From Bacteroides nordii WAL 11050 = JCM 12987 (GTDB taxonomy: Bacteria; Bacteroidota; Bacteroidia; Bacteroidales; Bacteroidaceae): 64,000 nucleotides of DNA. Within the stretch, counting starts at the first letter, position 1, and each line of letters opens with the position of its first letter. The notes beneath the pieces were generated by a model. The model was not told the origin of the DNA, did no database searches, and saw only the letters and a list, made by a program, of their open reading frames with translations. Shown in pieces: positions 9,610-19,374 of the stretch. A program made the translations under genes and the position numbers. The stretch covers positions 1-64,000 of the forward strand of contig BAJA01000002.1 in the NCBI GenBank assembly GCA_000613465.1. Reading direction: 5' to 3'.

Positions 9610-10056
9610 ATGAAACTGAGTCAACAATCACAATCTGTAATCGAATCGGCTATACGAAAAGCAGTCGCAAAGTTTACTTGCGGTTGCGAACAAACAATCG
9701 TTACAGATATTCACATACAACCCAATCAGAATTCCGGCGAACTATTCATCTTCGATGACGAAGACGATGAACTGGTCAATGTGACCATCGACGAATGGTC
9801 AGCATATGAAAGTGATGATTTTTATGAGAATGCCGAACGTGTTCTTCGACCGATCCTTTGCAGGATGAAGGACGGAGGAGATTTTGATAAGCTAACGATC
9901 CTAAAACCTTACTCTTTTGTGTTAGTAGACGAAGAGAAAGAGACAGTAGCCGAATTACTTCTGGTAGATGATGACACACTGCTTGTAAATGACGAACTTT
10001 TAAAAGGTCTGGATGAAGAACTGGATAGTTTTCTGAAAGAATTACTTGAAAAATGA
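9610..10056 (+). CDS. Acidic conserved hypothetical protein
   Basis: 148 aa, strongly acidic (FDDEDDELVNVTIDEWSAYESDDF, then LLLVDDDTLLVNDELLKGLDEELDSFLKELLEK), with a CGCEQ motif near residue 26 and no signal peptide or membrane helix. A purine-rich AGGAGG lies about 8 bases before the ATG, unusually strong for Bacteroides. A -7 box (TACCTTTG) lies upstream. I recognise it only as a conserved Bacteroides hypothetical. It is convergent with the sensor kinase, with a 29-bp gap containing an imperfect hairpin. Confidence 0.6.
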   Translation: MKLSQQSQSVIESAIRKAVAKFTCGCEQTIVTDIHIQPNQNSGELFIFDDEDDELVNVTIDEWSAYESDDFYENAERVLRPILCRMKDGGDFDKLTILKPYSFVLVDEEKETVAELLLVDDDTLLVNDELLKGLDEELDSFLKELLEK

Positions 10057-10062
10057 TAAAGA

Positions 10063-10106
10063 CTTCCTTTACCGACAGGAGAAAATTATTCTTGTCGATA
10101 AGGAAG
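10063..10106. terminator. Possible convergent terminator hairpin
   Basis: CTTCCTT (10063) and its complement AAGGAAG (10100-10106), with inner CGACA/TGTCG, could form an imperfect stem between the two convergent genes. It overlaps the last codons of the kinase and lacks a clean T-run, so support is weak. Confidence 0.35.
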
Positions 10107-11972
10107 AGTAAACCAAAATACAGAACCTTTATCCGGTATTGAGTTGACTCCTATTTCTCCACCCATTTTTTCAATTATCATTTTACAGATAGATAATCCT
10201 AATCCTGTACCCTGAATAAACGAATTGTATTTCACAAATCGCTCAAACACATGTTGACACTGTTCATCAGACATACCACACCCGGTATCAGAAACATAGA
10301 AATAAATTGTATGTTTATCTTTCAAACGATATCCCATTGTGATGATCCCGCTTTCTGTGAATTTAATAGCATTGGTCAGAAAATTGGTTATCACTTGTAT
10401 CAACCTGTTCCGGTCAATATATAATACGCATTGTGGTAAGCGTTCTTCAAAAATAAGATCCACCTTTTCATTCTTAATTCTCAACCGGATACTTTGCTCT
10501 ATTTCATCGAGTATCGAATTGACATCCACATACGTTTCATGAAAATCATATGTCCCGGCCTCTATTTTCGCCATATCCAGAATATCACTGATCAACTGAA
10601 GAAGTAAATTTGTATTATTCTCAATAATACCTACATACTCTTCCATCTCTTCTTTTCCCTCAACATGAGGCAACATATTAGAGAAACCCACAATGGCATT
10701 CAGAGGAGTACGAATCTCGTGACTCATATTGGCAAGGAAAGCTGATTTTAACTGATTGGCTACTTCCGCCTGCTCTTTGGCCTCTTTCAATCGGCCATAT
10801 GCCTTTTTAAGAATAGAAATATAATAAATAACAGCAACCACTATTACCAAAAGAAAAATACCTGCACAAAGTAATTGTTTCTCATATTGTTCCAGAAATG
10901 GAGCTGGTTTGTTCACATAAGTCACGTCTTTCGGATAAAGAAATTCGGGGATACCATGCTCTTGCAACACCGGATAACAGAGAGTAGCAGAAGGTACGCC
11001 ACCATCCATTCCGGGGATATCCCGGGGAGATTCTCCATCCAACACACGATAGATCATGGAAAGCAATGAATTTCCAAAAGATTCGGAAGATACATAATAA
11101 CCGCCCGCAAACGTTTCTTTGGATAAATCTTCGGCAGCAAGCAAAAACAGAGGAGTATGAACAAAATTATGAATAATATCCTGTAAATGGTCAAAGAGAT
11201 AGTTATTGTCATTCCGGTTGTGAGATTCAAACCAGGAATAATAGATAAGGCCGGTAGTACGATCATAACTACGTAGTGTATCCAACAGCATCTCGGTAGA
11301 AAGAAAAGTCGTAGAAAGCTGATGAAGCTCCTGATCCGGGAAAAAATTCGCCACAGCATTCTCTACATCCGAACAAGCCATCTTACTAATATAACGATCG
11401 TCTGAAATAAAAGCAATACGCTTCATTTCAGGCATTATCTTTTGCATTAACTCTATGGTTTCCTTAACATAATATACCTGACGCAAAAAAGTGACATTGT
11501 ATCCCTTCCGCCAGACATCCGCCGAAACAGAATTGCTTGCAGTCAATGGCTCGTGAGACAAAAGTACTTCGAGCGTAGCCGGCAAATATTCACGGGAATT
11601 GGTTATAATCACAGGAACATCTTTCCATATTCCATCAAAAAGTTCCCGGCATACAATCCAACCGGGATCACCTATCATGACTATTAACTTTGGAGGAAGC
11701 GGATATTTTTCTTTCAAATGCAACAACACCGCATCCACTTCACCTTGATCTCTCAGGGCAGGCACTGACAACGACTCTGCTTTTACATCAAATCCCTTCC
11801 GCTCCAGGTCTTCACTGGCATGCCAGTACATAGCCTTTGCCCAGGGAAGATTAAAATTTATTGAATTCAAAAATAAAATCTCATCTCCATTGTTGCCATG
11901 AGCAAATATAGAAGAGCTTGTACCGCATAGCAGTAAAGCAATAAAAGACAATAATAGAGTTGTCTGTTTCAT
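10086..11972 (-). CDS. Sensor histidine kinase with periplasmic binding-protein-like sensor
   Basis: 628 aa from ATG 11972, chosen because [17 protein letters not shown] is a clean signal segment; the frame is open 63 bases further upstream. The periplasmic region (about 25-365) resembles ABC-type substrate-binding sensor domains ([51 protein letters not shown]). One membrane helix follows (about 367-387), then a short coiled coil, HisKA with [15 protein letters not shown] (phospho-acceptor His about 418) and a HATPase_c domain with [23 protein letters not shown] and [12 protein letters not shown]. There is no receiver domain and no response regulator next to it, so its partner lies elsewhere. 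A -7 box (TACCTTTG, minus, 11998-12005) lies just upstream. Confidence 0.85.
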   Translation of the reverse strand: MKQTTLLLSFIALLLCGTSSSIFAHGNNGDEILFLNSINFNLPWAKAMYWHASEDLERKGFDVKAESLSVPALRDQGEVDAVLLHLKEKYPLPPKLIVMIGDPGWIVCRELFDGIWKDVPVIITNSREYLPATLEVLLSHEPLTASNSVSADVWRKGYNVTFLRQVYYVKETIELMQKIMPEMKRIAFISDDRYISKMACSDVENAVANFFPDQELHQLSTTFLSTEMLLDTLRSYDRTTGLIYYSWFESHNRNDNNYLFDHLQDIIHNFVHTPLFLLAAEDLSKETFAGGYYVSSESFGNSLLSMIYRVLDGESPRDIPGMDGGVPSATLCYPVLQEHGIPEFLYPKDVTYVNKPAPFLEQYEKQLLCAGIFLLVIVVAVIYYISILKKAYGRLKEAKEQAEVANQLKSAFLANMSHEIRTPLNAIVGFSNMLPHVEGKEEMEEYVGIIENNTNLLLQLISDILDMAKIEAGTYDFHETYVDVNSILDEIEQSIRLRIKNEKVDLIFEERLPQCVLYIDRNRLIQVITNFLTNAIKFTESGIITMGYRLKDKHTIYFYVSDTGCGMSDEQCQHVFERFVKYNSFIQGTGLGLSICKMIIEKMGGEIGVNSIPDKGSVFWFTLPYRQE

Positions 11973-11997
11973 TTGTTTGTTGTTTTTATTACAAAGG

Positions 11998-12005
11998 CAA
12001 AGGTA
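11998..12005 (-). promoter_or_regulatory. -7 promoter box of sensor kinase gene
   Basis: On the minus strand this reads TACCTTTG, matching TAnnTTTG, about 25 bases before the kinase ATG. There is a T-rich stretch but no exact TTTG at the -33 position. Confidence 0.45.
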
Positions 12006-12019
12006 AAATTTATTTTGAT

Positions 12020-12059
12020 AAAAAAAGAAAGGCACCCCAATATTTTGGAATGCCTTTCT
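12020..12059 (-). terminator. Intrinsic terminator of valS
   Basis: On the minus strand a stem AGAAAGGCA ... TGCCTTTCT, with an inner CCAAAATATTGG extension, is followed by a T7 run. It lies 17 bases past the valS stop. Confidence 0.8.
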
Positions 12060-12076
12060 ACTTCTATAGAATCAGT

Positions 12077-14710
12077 TTATGCTTTCTTTAAAGAAGCGAT
12101 ACTTTCTTTCAATGAATTAATAATACTTTCGGCATCTGCCTGTTTCTTTCGTTCAATCTCAATGACTGCCGGTGGAGCATTATTTACAAACTTCTCGTTA
12201 CTAAGTTTCTTCAACACACCTTGCAGGAATCCTTCTTTATGTTTCAGTTCAGCTTCCATACGAGCGATCTCTGCTTCTACGTCAATCATATTGCCAAGCG
12301 GAACAGCAAACTCAATAGTACCTACCATGAAAGAGGATGCTCCTTCTGCTTTGGCTTCCACCACTGCAATACCGGACAGATTACAAATCTTAATAATCAC
12401 AGCATTAAATGCAGTAACCGGATTTTCACCTATCACCTGCAACTCAAGTGCTTCTTTCTGAGCAATATTCTTCTGCAAACGAATCGTACGGATATTACTG
12501 ATCACTTCCTTCACCACTTCAAACTGCTGAATAAATGCTTCATCAACGGTTCCATTCAACAATAAAGAATTCACCATCAGACTCTCTCCCTCCTTACGTT
12601 CGGCCATCTGTTGCCACAACTCTTCGGTAATGAAAGGCATAAACGGATGAAGCAAATGGAGCAAATTATTCAAAAATCCAATAGTAGCATCAAAAGTAAC
12701 ACGGTCAATAGCTTGTCCGTAAGCCGGCTTAATCATTTCCAGATACCAAGAAGAGAACTCATCCCAGAACAGCTTATAAACAGCCATAAGTGCTTCACTC
12801 AAACGATATTTACTGAACAGATCGGCAACCTCAGCAGCTACTTCATTCTGTTTGGACTCAAACCAGCGGACAGCCAACTTAGACGCTTCGGGAACTTCAG
12901 CATTATCAGCAACCTTCCATCCTTTGATCAACCGGAAAGCATTCCATATCTTGTTACAGAAATTACGTCCTTGCTCGCACAATGCATCATCAAAGAGAAT
13001 GTCGTTCCCGGCAGGAGCCGCAAGCATCATACCCATACGTACCCCATCGGCACCGTATTTTTCAATTAGTTCCAATGGATCGGGTGAATTACCCAATGAT
13101 TTAGACATTTTGCGTCCCAGCTTATCACGAACGATACCAGTGAAATATACATTCTTAAACGGCATCTTTCCTTCATACTCATAACCGGCCATAATCATGC
13201 GGGCTACCCAGAAGAAAATAATATCCGGACCTGTAACAAGGTCACTTGTAGGATAGTAATACTCAATCTCTTTGTTACCCGGATTATTAATACCATCAAA
13301 CAATGAAATAGGCCACAACCAGGAAGAGAACCAAGTATCCAGACAATCTTCATCCTGACGGATATCGGCCAGAGTCAATGCGTTATTTCCTGTTTTTTCT
13401 TTGGCAAGTTTCAATGCTTCCTCGTCTGTAGCAGCTACCACATAGCCACCCTCAGGTAAAAAGTAAGCCGGAATACGATGTCCCCACCATAACTGACGAC
13501 TGATACACCAGTCTTTTATGTTTTCCATCCAGTGCCGGTAAGTATTCTTATACTTAGGAGGATAAAATTTCAGTTCGTCATTCATTACAGGTGGCAACGC
13601 CATCTCTGCAAAGTGCTGCATCTTAAGGAACCACTGCATAGACAATTTCGGTTCAATCACTACATTGGTACGCTCTGAATAACCTACCTTATTCGTATAA
13701 GCCTCTGTCTTTTCAAGCAATCCGGCAGCTTCAAGATCTTTCTCTATCTGCTTACGAACATCAAAACGATCCATACCGATATACATACCGGCAGCTTCAC
13801 TTAATGTTCCGTTATCATTGAAAATATCAATACTCGGCAAATTGTATTTTTCGCCCAACATATAGTCGTTCACATCATGTGCCGGAGTCACTTTCAGACA
13901 ACCCGTACCGAATTCGATATCCACGTAATCATCTTCGATCACCGGAATAACGCGCCCTACCAACGGTACGATTACTTTTTTACCTTTCAACCAGGTGTTT
14001 TTAGGATCGGCAGGATTGATACACATAGCGGTATCACCCATAATTGTTTCCGGACGAGTAGTAGCAACCACCGCATAACGTCCTTCCGGATCTCCTTCTA
14101 CTTTATAGCGCAAATAATAAAGTTTTCCATGTTCTTCTTTATAAATCACCTCTTCGTCAGAGAGGGCAGTCAATGCTTTCGGGTCCCAGTTCACCATACG
14201 AACTCCCCGGTAAATAAGTCCCTTATTATAAAGATCTACGAAAACCTTCAGTACACTTTCGCTACGTTTTTCGTCCATAGTAAATGCGGTACGATCCCAG
14301 TCACAAGATGCTCCCAGTCTACGAAGCTGTTTCAGGATAATACCACCGTGCTCTTCGGTCCATGCCCAGGCATGTTTGAGAAATTCGTCACGGGTCAGAT
14401 CCGTCTTTTTGATTCCTTCCGCTGCAAGTCTGTTTACCACCTTGGCTTCAGTTGCAATAGAGGCATGATCTGTTCCCGGTACCCAACAGGCATTTTTACC
14501 TTCCATACGGGCACGGCGAACAAGAATATCCTGAATGGTATTATTAAGCATGTGTCCCATGTGTAACACACCAGTGACGTTAGGAGGAGGAATGACGATG
14601 GTGTAAGGTTCACGACCATCGGGTTTTGAACTAAATAATTTGTGATCCAACCAATACTGGTACCACTTTCCCTCCACGTCAGCGGGATTGTACTTACTTG
14701 CTAATTCCAT
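12077..14710 (-). CDS. valS: Valyl-tRNA synthetase
   Basis: 877 aa, a complete class I aminoacyl-tRNA synthetase charging tRNA-Val. The HIGH-type motif is [17 protein letters not shown] (about residues 41-57), the KMSKS motif is [14 protein letters not shown] (about 533), and the editing (CP1) domain contains [12 protein letters not shown]. The C-terminal part has the anticodon-binding domain and the ValS-specific coiled-coil arm ([20 protein letters not shown] to the end). The frame is intact. A -7 box TAATTTTG (minus strand, 14752-14759) lies about 45 bases before the start, and an intrinsic terminator follows. Confidence 0.97.
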   Translation of the reverse strand: MELASKYNPADVEGKWYQYWLDHKLFSSKPDGREPYTIVIPPPNVTGVLHMGHMLNNTIQDILVRRARMEGKNACWVPGTDHASIATEAKVVNRLAAEGIKKTDLTRDEFLKHAWAWTEEHGGIILKQLRRLGASCDWDRTAFTMDEKRSESVLKVFVDLYNKGLIYRGVRMVNWDPKALTALSDEEVIYKEEHGKLYYLRYKVEGDPEGRYAVVATTRPETIMGDTAMCINPADPKNTWLKGKKVIVPLVGRVIPVIEDDYVDIEFGTGCLKVTPAHDVNDYMLGEKYNLPSIDIFNDNGTLSEAAGMYIGMDRFDVRKQIEKDLEAAGLLEKTEAYTNKVGYSERTNVVIEPKLSMQWFLKMQHFAEMALPPVMNDELKFYPPKYKNTYRHWMENIKDWCISRQLWWGHRIPAYFLPEGGYVVAATDEEALKLAKEKTGNNALTLADIRQDEDCLDTWFSSWLWPISLFDGINNPGNKEIEYYYPTSDLVTGPDIIFFWVARMIMAGYEYEGKMPFKNVYFTGIVRDKLGRKMSKSLGNSPDPLELIEKYGADGVRMGMMLAAPAGNDILFDDALCEQGRNFCNKIWNAFRLIKGWKVADNAEVPEASKLAVRWFESKQNEVAAEVADLFSKYRLSEALMAVYKLFWDEFSSWYLEMIKPAYGQAIDRVTFDATIGFLNNLLHLLHPFMPFITEELWQQMAERKEGESLMVNSLLLNGTVDEAFIQQFEVVKEVISNIRTIRLQKNIAQKEALELQVIGENPVTAFNAVIIKICNLSGIAVVEAKAEGASSFMVGTIEFAVPLGNMIDVEAEIARMEAELKHKEGFLQGVLKKLSNEKFVNNAPPAVIEIERKKQADAESIINSLKESIASLKKA

Positions 14711-14751
14711 GTTATATTTCTATATGTTTAATTTATTGCGAATAATGGATG

Positions 14752-14759
14752 CAAAATTA
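14752..14759 (-). promoter_or_regulatory. -7 promoter box of valS
   Basis: On the minus strand TAATTTTG matches TAnnTTTG, and a purine or pyrimidine start would fall some 35-40 bases before the valS ATG. The -33 element is not exact. Confidence 0.45.
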
Positions 14760-14770
14760 ATAATTTAAAT

Positions 14771-15304
14771 TCAAATCTTACCACTCTCCGGCTGTTTCTG
14801 TACACGGAAAGAGAGTTTATAGCCTTCGTAAAGTGCTATTCCGTAAAATAGAGCAGTAGCAGAAACTATATTTTCGGCCATTACCGAGAATACTGCTTTA
14901 AAATCTGTTTCCGCCAGTGCCTCCATATAAGATAAACTATATTCTTTAGCTACATAGCCTATAATAGAAAAGAAATCTCCTAAAATGCAACTCAACAAAG
15001 CCAGAGCTGCTCCAATGATTCCGAAAACAGGACGCACTCCCTTTCCCCTGCGCATAGCCAATCCAACAATGAAACCGATACCAATAGCCATATAGCCAAT
15101 CTGATAGCCAGTGGAAACAGAAACCAATCCCCAGGCAACAGCTCCTAAAAGACAAGCCCCCGTTCCCCACAATACCGCCTTCGGAAGATTTTCTTCTGCC
15201 AGTAGCTGCTCTCTGCTCAGCACTGCAGAAAATATTTCCGGATCCGGAGTGGGTGCTATCTTTTCCAATTCTTCATCTTTTTGAAATTTCACAAGCATCT
15301 TCAA
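14771..15304 (-). CDS. Small integral membrane protein, Bacteroidetes-conserved type
   Basis: 177 aa (ATG 15304; a second ATG two codons later is possible). An N-terminal cytoplasmic segment of about 40 residues (KFQKDEELEKIAPTPDPEIF) is followed by four hydrophobic helices at about 42-63, 67-84, 93-112 and 140-160, with a positively charged RRGKGVR loop between helices 2 and 3. No enzymatic motif is visible. The start overlaps the end of the 45-aa Cys-rich gene by 32 bases in another frame, so the two are probably translated together. Proteins with a zinc-ribbon-like piece followed by such a membrane domain occur in related genomes; here the two parts are separate genes. Function unknown. 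Confidence 0.7.
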   Translation of the reverse strand: MKMLVKFQKDEELEKIAPTPDPEIFSAVLSREQLLAEENLPKAVLWGTGACLLGAVAWGLVSVSTGYQIGYMAIGIGFIVGLAMRRGKGVRPVFGIIGAALALLSCILGDFFSIIGYVAKEYSLSYMEALAETDFKAVFSVMAENIVSATALFYGIALYEGYKLSFRVQKQPESGKI

Positions 15305-15410
15305 AGTCCGGTAATGTTCCCGTACGTTTACAGACGAGTCCGCGTCCCATCACGAAATCACGTGATACGCAATTGCGACAATAGCTTTCTATTCCCTCTG
15401 TATTAGCCAT
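15273..15410 (-). CDS. 45-aa Cys-rich small protein
   Basis: From ATG 15410 (MANTEGIESYCRNCVSRDF...). The frame is open upstream, but that part is AT-rich and implausible. The protein has four Cys in the order CxxC ... C ... C (YCRNC, LVCKRTG, EDACEISKR), consistent with a minimal zinc-binding ribbon. It overlaps the downstream membrane-protein gene by 32 bases, which suggests translational coupling and a shared task. It may be an accessory metal-binding subunit of that membrane protein. The function is unknown, and the zinc role is inference from Cys spacing. Confidence 0.65.
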   Translation of the reverse strand: MANTEGIESYCRNCVSRDFVMGRGLVCKRTGTLPDFEDACEISKR

Positions 15411-15533
15411 AATCAATGTGTGTGTTATTGATATATAAATTTGTTTATTAACAGAAATTTCGCAAATATAGAGGTAATTTTCTGCACGGCATTCAATTAA
15501 TACATATTTTTGTCCTATAAAAGAAATTTGACT

Positions 15534-16583
15534 ATGAAGCGAAAACAAAAGATACGCTATATCATTCTGGGAACTCTCCTGTTACTTATCTGGACCACTC
15601 AGCTTATTCCGGCGATGGGCGAAGGTTATGCCCGGTCCGTATACCCGGTTATTTCGTTTTGTCTGTCTTCGTTCTCACGTTTGTTTCCTTTTGCCATAGG
15701 CGATTTATTCATATTTCTCAGTATTACCGGTGTCATCCTCTATCCTATTTACGGACGGATAAAAAAATATCCCTGGAAAAAGATTTTATTACGTGACGGT
15801 GAATATCTTTTGTGGGTATATGTATGGTTTTACTTCGCATGGGGGCTGAATTATTCGCAAAAGAACTTTTACGAACGTACAGACATTCCTTATGTTGCCT
15901 ATACCCCCGATAAATTCAAAGCATTTGTGGACGAATACATTCAACATCTGAATGATTCTTATGTCCCTGTTACAGAAATAAACAAGGATATTATCTGCCG
16001 GGAAGCAGTCAAAGGATACCGGCAAATCAGTGATACATTAGGCGTACATCGACCTCCATCTGATTCGCCCAAAGTGAAAACAATGCTATTCACTCCATTC
16101 ATATCGATGGTTGGTGTGAGTGGCAGTATGGGACCTTTCTTTTGTGAATTCACGTTGAACGGCGATTTACTCCCTTCCCAGTATCCGGCAACGTATACGC
16201 ATGAACTTGCCCATTTGCTGGGCATCACCAGCGAAGCCGAAGCCAACTTTTATGCATATCAGGTATGTACACGTTCGCAAGTGGAAAGTATCCGTTTCAG
16301 TGGTTATTTCTCTGTCCTGAGTCATATTCTGGGCAATGCGCGCCGACTCATGACAGAAGAAGAATACAATGAACTATTCAAACGTATCCGACCGGAAATC
16401 ATTGAACTTGCCCGCTCTAATCAGGAATACTGGATGGCGAAATACAGTCCTCTGGTTGGCAGTATCCAAGACTGGATATACGACCTTTACCTCAAAGGAA
16501 ACAAAATAGAAAGCGGACGCAAAAACTATTCGGAAGTAGTAGGACTCTTAATCTCATACCGGGATTACCAAACGGGAAAATAG
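15534..16583 (+). CDS. DUF3810 zinc-peptidase-like membrane protein
   Basis: About 349 aa from ATG 15534 (an upstream TTG at 15510 is less likely). Two or three N-terminal membrane helices (YIILGTLLLLIWTTQLIP, AIGDLFIFLSITGVILYPIYG, LLWVYVWFYFAWGLNYS) precede a soluble domain with HELAH (about residues 223-227) and the downstream Glu in ITSEAEANFYAY. That is a HExxH gluzincin-like arrangement and is the DUF3810 signature. The domain probably faces the periplasm. The substrate is unknown. It is divergent from the small Cys-rich gene and is followed 65 bases later by the aspartate dehydrogenase-like gene, which has its own promoter. Confidence 0.8.
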   Translation: MKRKQKIRYIILGTLLLLIWTTQLIPAMGEGYARSVYPVISFCLSSFSRLFPFAIGDLFIFLSITGVILYPIYGRIKKYPWKKILLRDGEYLLWVYVWFYFAWGLNYSQKNFYERTDIPYVAYTPDKFKAFVDEYIQHLNDSYVPVTEINKDIICREAVKGYRQISDTLGVHRPPSDSPKVKTMLFTPFISMVGVSGSMGPFFCEFTLNGDLLPSQYPATYTHELAHLLGITSEAEANFYAYQVCTRSQVESIRFSGYFSVLSHILGNARRLMTEEEYNELFKRIRPEIIELARSNQEYWMAKYSPLVGSIQDWIYDLYLKGNKIESGRKNYSEVVGLLISYRDYQTGK

Positions 16584-16636
16584 TAAATCAACAAACAGGT
16601 AGATATATACATTATAGGTTATATGCTTAAAAGCTG

Positions 16637-16644
16637 TATCTTTG
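16637..16644 (+). promoter_or_regulatory. -7 promoter box almost touching the start codon
   Basis: TATCTTTG ends only four bases before the ATG at 16649. If transcription starts about 3-7 bases past the box, as is usual for Bacteroides, the message would be leaderless or nearly so. Confidence 0.5.
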
Positions 16645-16648
16645 CCGC

Positions 16649-17437
16649 ATGAAAAAATTAGTAATTGTAGGATGTGGACGACTTGCTGAAATCGTTGCGG
16701 ATGCAGTTGTCAATGGATTATTACCCGATTATGATCTGGTAGGTGTTTATTCACGTACGGCATCAAAAGCCGAACGTATTGTAACTAAAATGCAGCAGCA
16801 TGGAAAACCCTGTGCAGCCTGTGCTACTCTGGAAGAACTGCTCGGTTTGAAACCCGACTATCTGGTGGAGTCAGCTTCTCCCAGTGCCATGAAAGCGCTT
16901 GCTTTGCCTGCGTTAAAAAATGGTACTTCCATCATCACTTTGTCTATCGGTGCTTTGGCAGATACCACCTTTTATGAGGAAGTGAAGAAAACAGCCAGGG
17001 AGAATGGTACACGTGTATACCCCGTATCCGGAGCTACCGGAGGGTTTGATGTTTTAAGAACTGCTTTCCTAATGGGAAATGCTTCTGCCCGTTTCTTCAA
17101 CGAGAAAGGTCCGAATGCATTGAAAGGTACGGCTGTATACGATGAAACTTTACAGACAGAACAACGTATCGTCTTTTCCGGAAATGCAACAGAAGCAATA
17201 GGTATGTTTCCAACCAAAGTCAATGTAGCAGTTGCTGCCTCACTGGCCTCTGTTGGTCCGGAGAATATGCAGGTATCCATACAATCCACCCCCGGATTCG
17301 TAGGAGATACTCAAAAGGTTGAAATAAAAAATGATCAGGTACATGCTGTAGTAGAGGTGTACAGCGCTACGTCCGATATTGCAGGGTGGTCTGTAGTGAA
17401 CACCCTGATCAATATAACCTCACCCATTGTATTCTGA
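16649..17437 (+). CDS. Aspartate dehydrogenase-like (NadX/DUF108) oxidoreductase
   Basis: 262 aa. An N-terminal Rossmann fold (KKLVIVGCGRLAEIVADAV, GxGxxA-type; VYSRTASKAERI) is followed by the ESASPSAMKALALPALKNGTSII stretch and the C-terminal domain of the L-aspartate dehydrogenase/DUF108 family (GATGGFDVLRTAF, MFPTKVNVAVAASLASVG, SQ/GFVGDTQKVEI). Family enzymes convert aspartate to iminoaspartate or oxaloacetate with NAD(P), and NadX feeds NAD synthesis. The natural substrate here is not certain. Its 3' end overlaps the convergent 2-hydroxyacid dehydrogenase gene by 18 bases. A -7 box lies immediately upstream. Confidence 0.8.
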   Translation: MKKLVIVGCGRLAEIVADAVVNGLLPDYDLVGVYSRTASKAERIVTKMQQHGKPCAACATLEELLGLKPDYLVESASPSAMKALALPALKNGTSIITLSIGALADTTFYEEVKKTARENGTRVYPVSGATGGFDVLRTAFLMGNASARFFNEKGPNALKGTAVYDETLQTEQRIVFSGNATEAIGMFPTKVNVAVAASLASVGPENMQVSIQSTPGFVGDTQKVEIKNDQVHAVVEVYSATSDIAGWSVVNTLINITSPIVF

Positions 17438-18303
17438 CAGATTGGCAAGCACTTTCTTGCTCAGGCGGTCAAACGCCTGGCGAGTGCGGCCTGTTGATAC
17501 CTGCATACAACGCACATGCGGATGATTGAGATACTGTGTGCCTCCCAATGCACCCACCGTATCACAAAAACAAAGATTATCTCCTTCGAGCCATTGTGCA
17601 AATGCAGGTTCATCCCATGCCGGCGACAAGCGGTATTGAACAATATCTTTTTGTTTCCAAGCGCTTTGAATTCAGCATCATGTAATAGAACTGTATTTTT
17701 GTTGAGACAACAAAAAACTACTTCGCTCTGAGCAAGAAGCTCATTTAACGGCATAAAACGATATCCTTTGGCTGCAGCTTCCTTTTTCTCACTGCGGGCA
17801 TAATAAGCAATATCAGCACCCAGAAAATTCAATGCATCTGCTATCATGCCACCGGACTTACCAAGCCCCACAACACCAACCTTCAATCCTGTAATCTCAC
17901 GTGCCATACCATCCCATGGTTCCTGCCCGAATCCGTGTAAACAACGTACCAGTTCACTAATCACATATTCTACCACTCCTTCATCACCATAATCGCGGAT
18001 ACCCGTTACCGTAATCCCCTGTTGGTTGGCATAACGAATATCTACATTAGCACTTTCCGGAGAATAAAGTGAACAACACATGCCGATATACTTAACATTA
18101 GGGCATTTCTCCAATGCATACCGGTTTATCCGGGAAGTATAACTTAAAAGTACAGCATCGGCATCACCAATACGGGCTGCAACTTCATCATCTCCCTCCG
18201 GTATATCGGAATACATAATAACTTCATTTGCAAAAGAATGCAACGCTTCTTCTGCGGAAGGAACCAGACTCACCGGTTCTATCGCTACAAGTTTATGAAA
18301 CAT
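17420..18303 (-). CDS. D-isomer 2-hydroxyacid dehydrogenase family protein, frameshifted
   Basis: About 294 aa when one base is restored at about 17631, where the minus strand reads ACCGCTTG for the expected ACCGGCTTG. The intact reading is KILFNTGLSPAWDEPAFAQW..., ending LANLSEYNG at 17420. The NAD-binding motif GLKVGVVGLGKSGGMIADAL, the FLGADIAYYARSEKK segment, and a VVEYVISELVRCLHGF helix identify the family. Substrate unknown; the family includes phosphoglycerate and lactate dehydrogenases. Without correction the frame runs into a spurious tail ending at 17461. The 3' end overlaps the convergent gene by 18 bases. The shift is most likely a sequence error. Confidence 0.8.
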
Positions 18304-18452
18304 AGTCTTAAAATTTTAGCGGTAAAGTTAATAAAAAATAGCCTTATAAAGCTCGTCACACCATATTCTTTGGCAGTTCCTGCATAATCCAGCCTTAAAA
18401 CACAAATGAAACAAAACAAACTAAAAGAGGAATACTTTGCCTCGAATTTCTC

Positions 18453-18460
18453 TATCTTTG
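18453..18460 (+). promoter_or_regulatory. -7 promoter box of mazG
   Basis: TATCTTTG, exact TAnnTTTG, lies 45 bases before the mazG ATG at 18506. No exact TTTG is seen at the -33 position. Confidence 0.5.
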
Positions 18461-18505
18461 CAAGAAATTATATAGACTCTAATATTTCTTAGTATAAAAG
18501 AAAAG

Positions 18506-19290
18506 ATGCATTCAAGAAAAGAACAAATGGAAGCCTTCGGCCACTTCCTGGACATACTGGACGAGCTACGCGTAAAATGCCCGTGGGATCGTAAACAGAC
18601 TAATGAAAGCTTACGTCCTAATACGATTGAGGAGACTTATGAACTCTGTGACGCTCTGATGCGCGATGATAAGAAGGACATCTGTAAAGAGTTGGGAGAT
18701 GTGCTGCTACACGTGGCTTTTTATGCCAAGATAGGTTCGGAAACAGGAGACTTTGACATAAAGGATGTATGTGACAAGCTCTGTGAGAAATTAATATTCC
18801 GTCATCCTCATGTATTCGGAGAAGTAAAAGCCGAAACCGCCGGACAGGTTTCTGAAAATTGGGAACAATTGAAACTAAAGGAAAAAGACGGCAATAAAAC
18901 AGTGCTTAGTGGCGTACCATCCGCCTGCCCTCTTTAATAAAAGCTTATCGTATACAAGACAAAGCCCGGAATGTAGGTTTCGATTGGGAAGAAAAAGAAC
19001 AGGTATGGGATAAAGTAAAAGAAGAAATTGCAGAATTTCAGGAAGAGGTAGCCAATATGGACAAGGTCAAAGCGGAAGCAGAATTCGGCGATGTAATGTT
19101 CAGCCTTATCAATGCCGCCCGCTTATACAAAATCAACCCGGATAATGCACTGGAACTTACGAATCAGAAGTTTATCCGTCGATTCAATTATCTGGAAGAA
19201 CACACGATCAAAGAGGGAAAAAGCCTTAAAGACATGTCACTCGAAGAAATGGACCGTATCTGGAACGAAGCAAAAAAGCTTGAGAAGTAA
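18506..19290 (+). CDS. mazG: Nucleoside triphosphate pyrophosphohydrolase MazG, frameshifted
   Basis: About 261 aa (E. coli MazG is 263) when one C is restored at about 18924 (gcctg for gccctg). That joins VLSGVPSA to LPSLIKAYRIQDKARNVGFDW. Both MazG domains are present: CPWDRKQTNESLRPNTIEETYEL with the EExxE...ExxD metal site (KELGDVLLHVAFYA), then the second copy EEIAEFQEEVANMDK...EAEFGDVMFSLINAAR. The enzyme hydrolyses NTPs and dNTPs to monophosphate and pyrophosphate and also affects ppGpp levels in E. coli. A -7 box lies upstream. The gene is followed by a TTGAAAG inverted repeat. The break lies in the linker between domains but, given its type, is probably sequence error. Confidence 0.88.
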
Positions 19291-19368
19291 AAATTGAAAG
19301 TTGAAAATTGAAAGTTGAAAGTTAGCTGTGCTGTTATGCTGCATAGTAACTCTCAACTTTCAACTAAA
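19291..19368. repeat. TTGAAAG-type inverted repeat, second copy
   Basis: Units of TTGAAAGTTGAAAATTG (19293-19323) face CAACTTTCAAC (19356-19366) across a loop containing GCTGTGCTGTTATGCTGCAT. It lies between the convergent mazG and Spy-like genes and may serve as a terminator. It shares its unit and layout with 981-1074. Confidence 0.7.
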
Positions 19369-19374
19369 TAAGGG

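Noticed and set aside
13877..14566. Long antisense open frame (229 codons) over valS
   Set aside because: It lies wholly opposite an intact, highly conserved gene, has no family features and no promoter; shadow frame.
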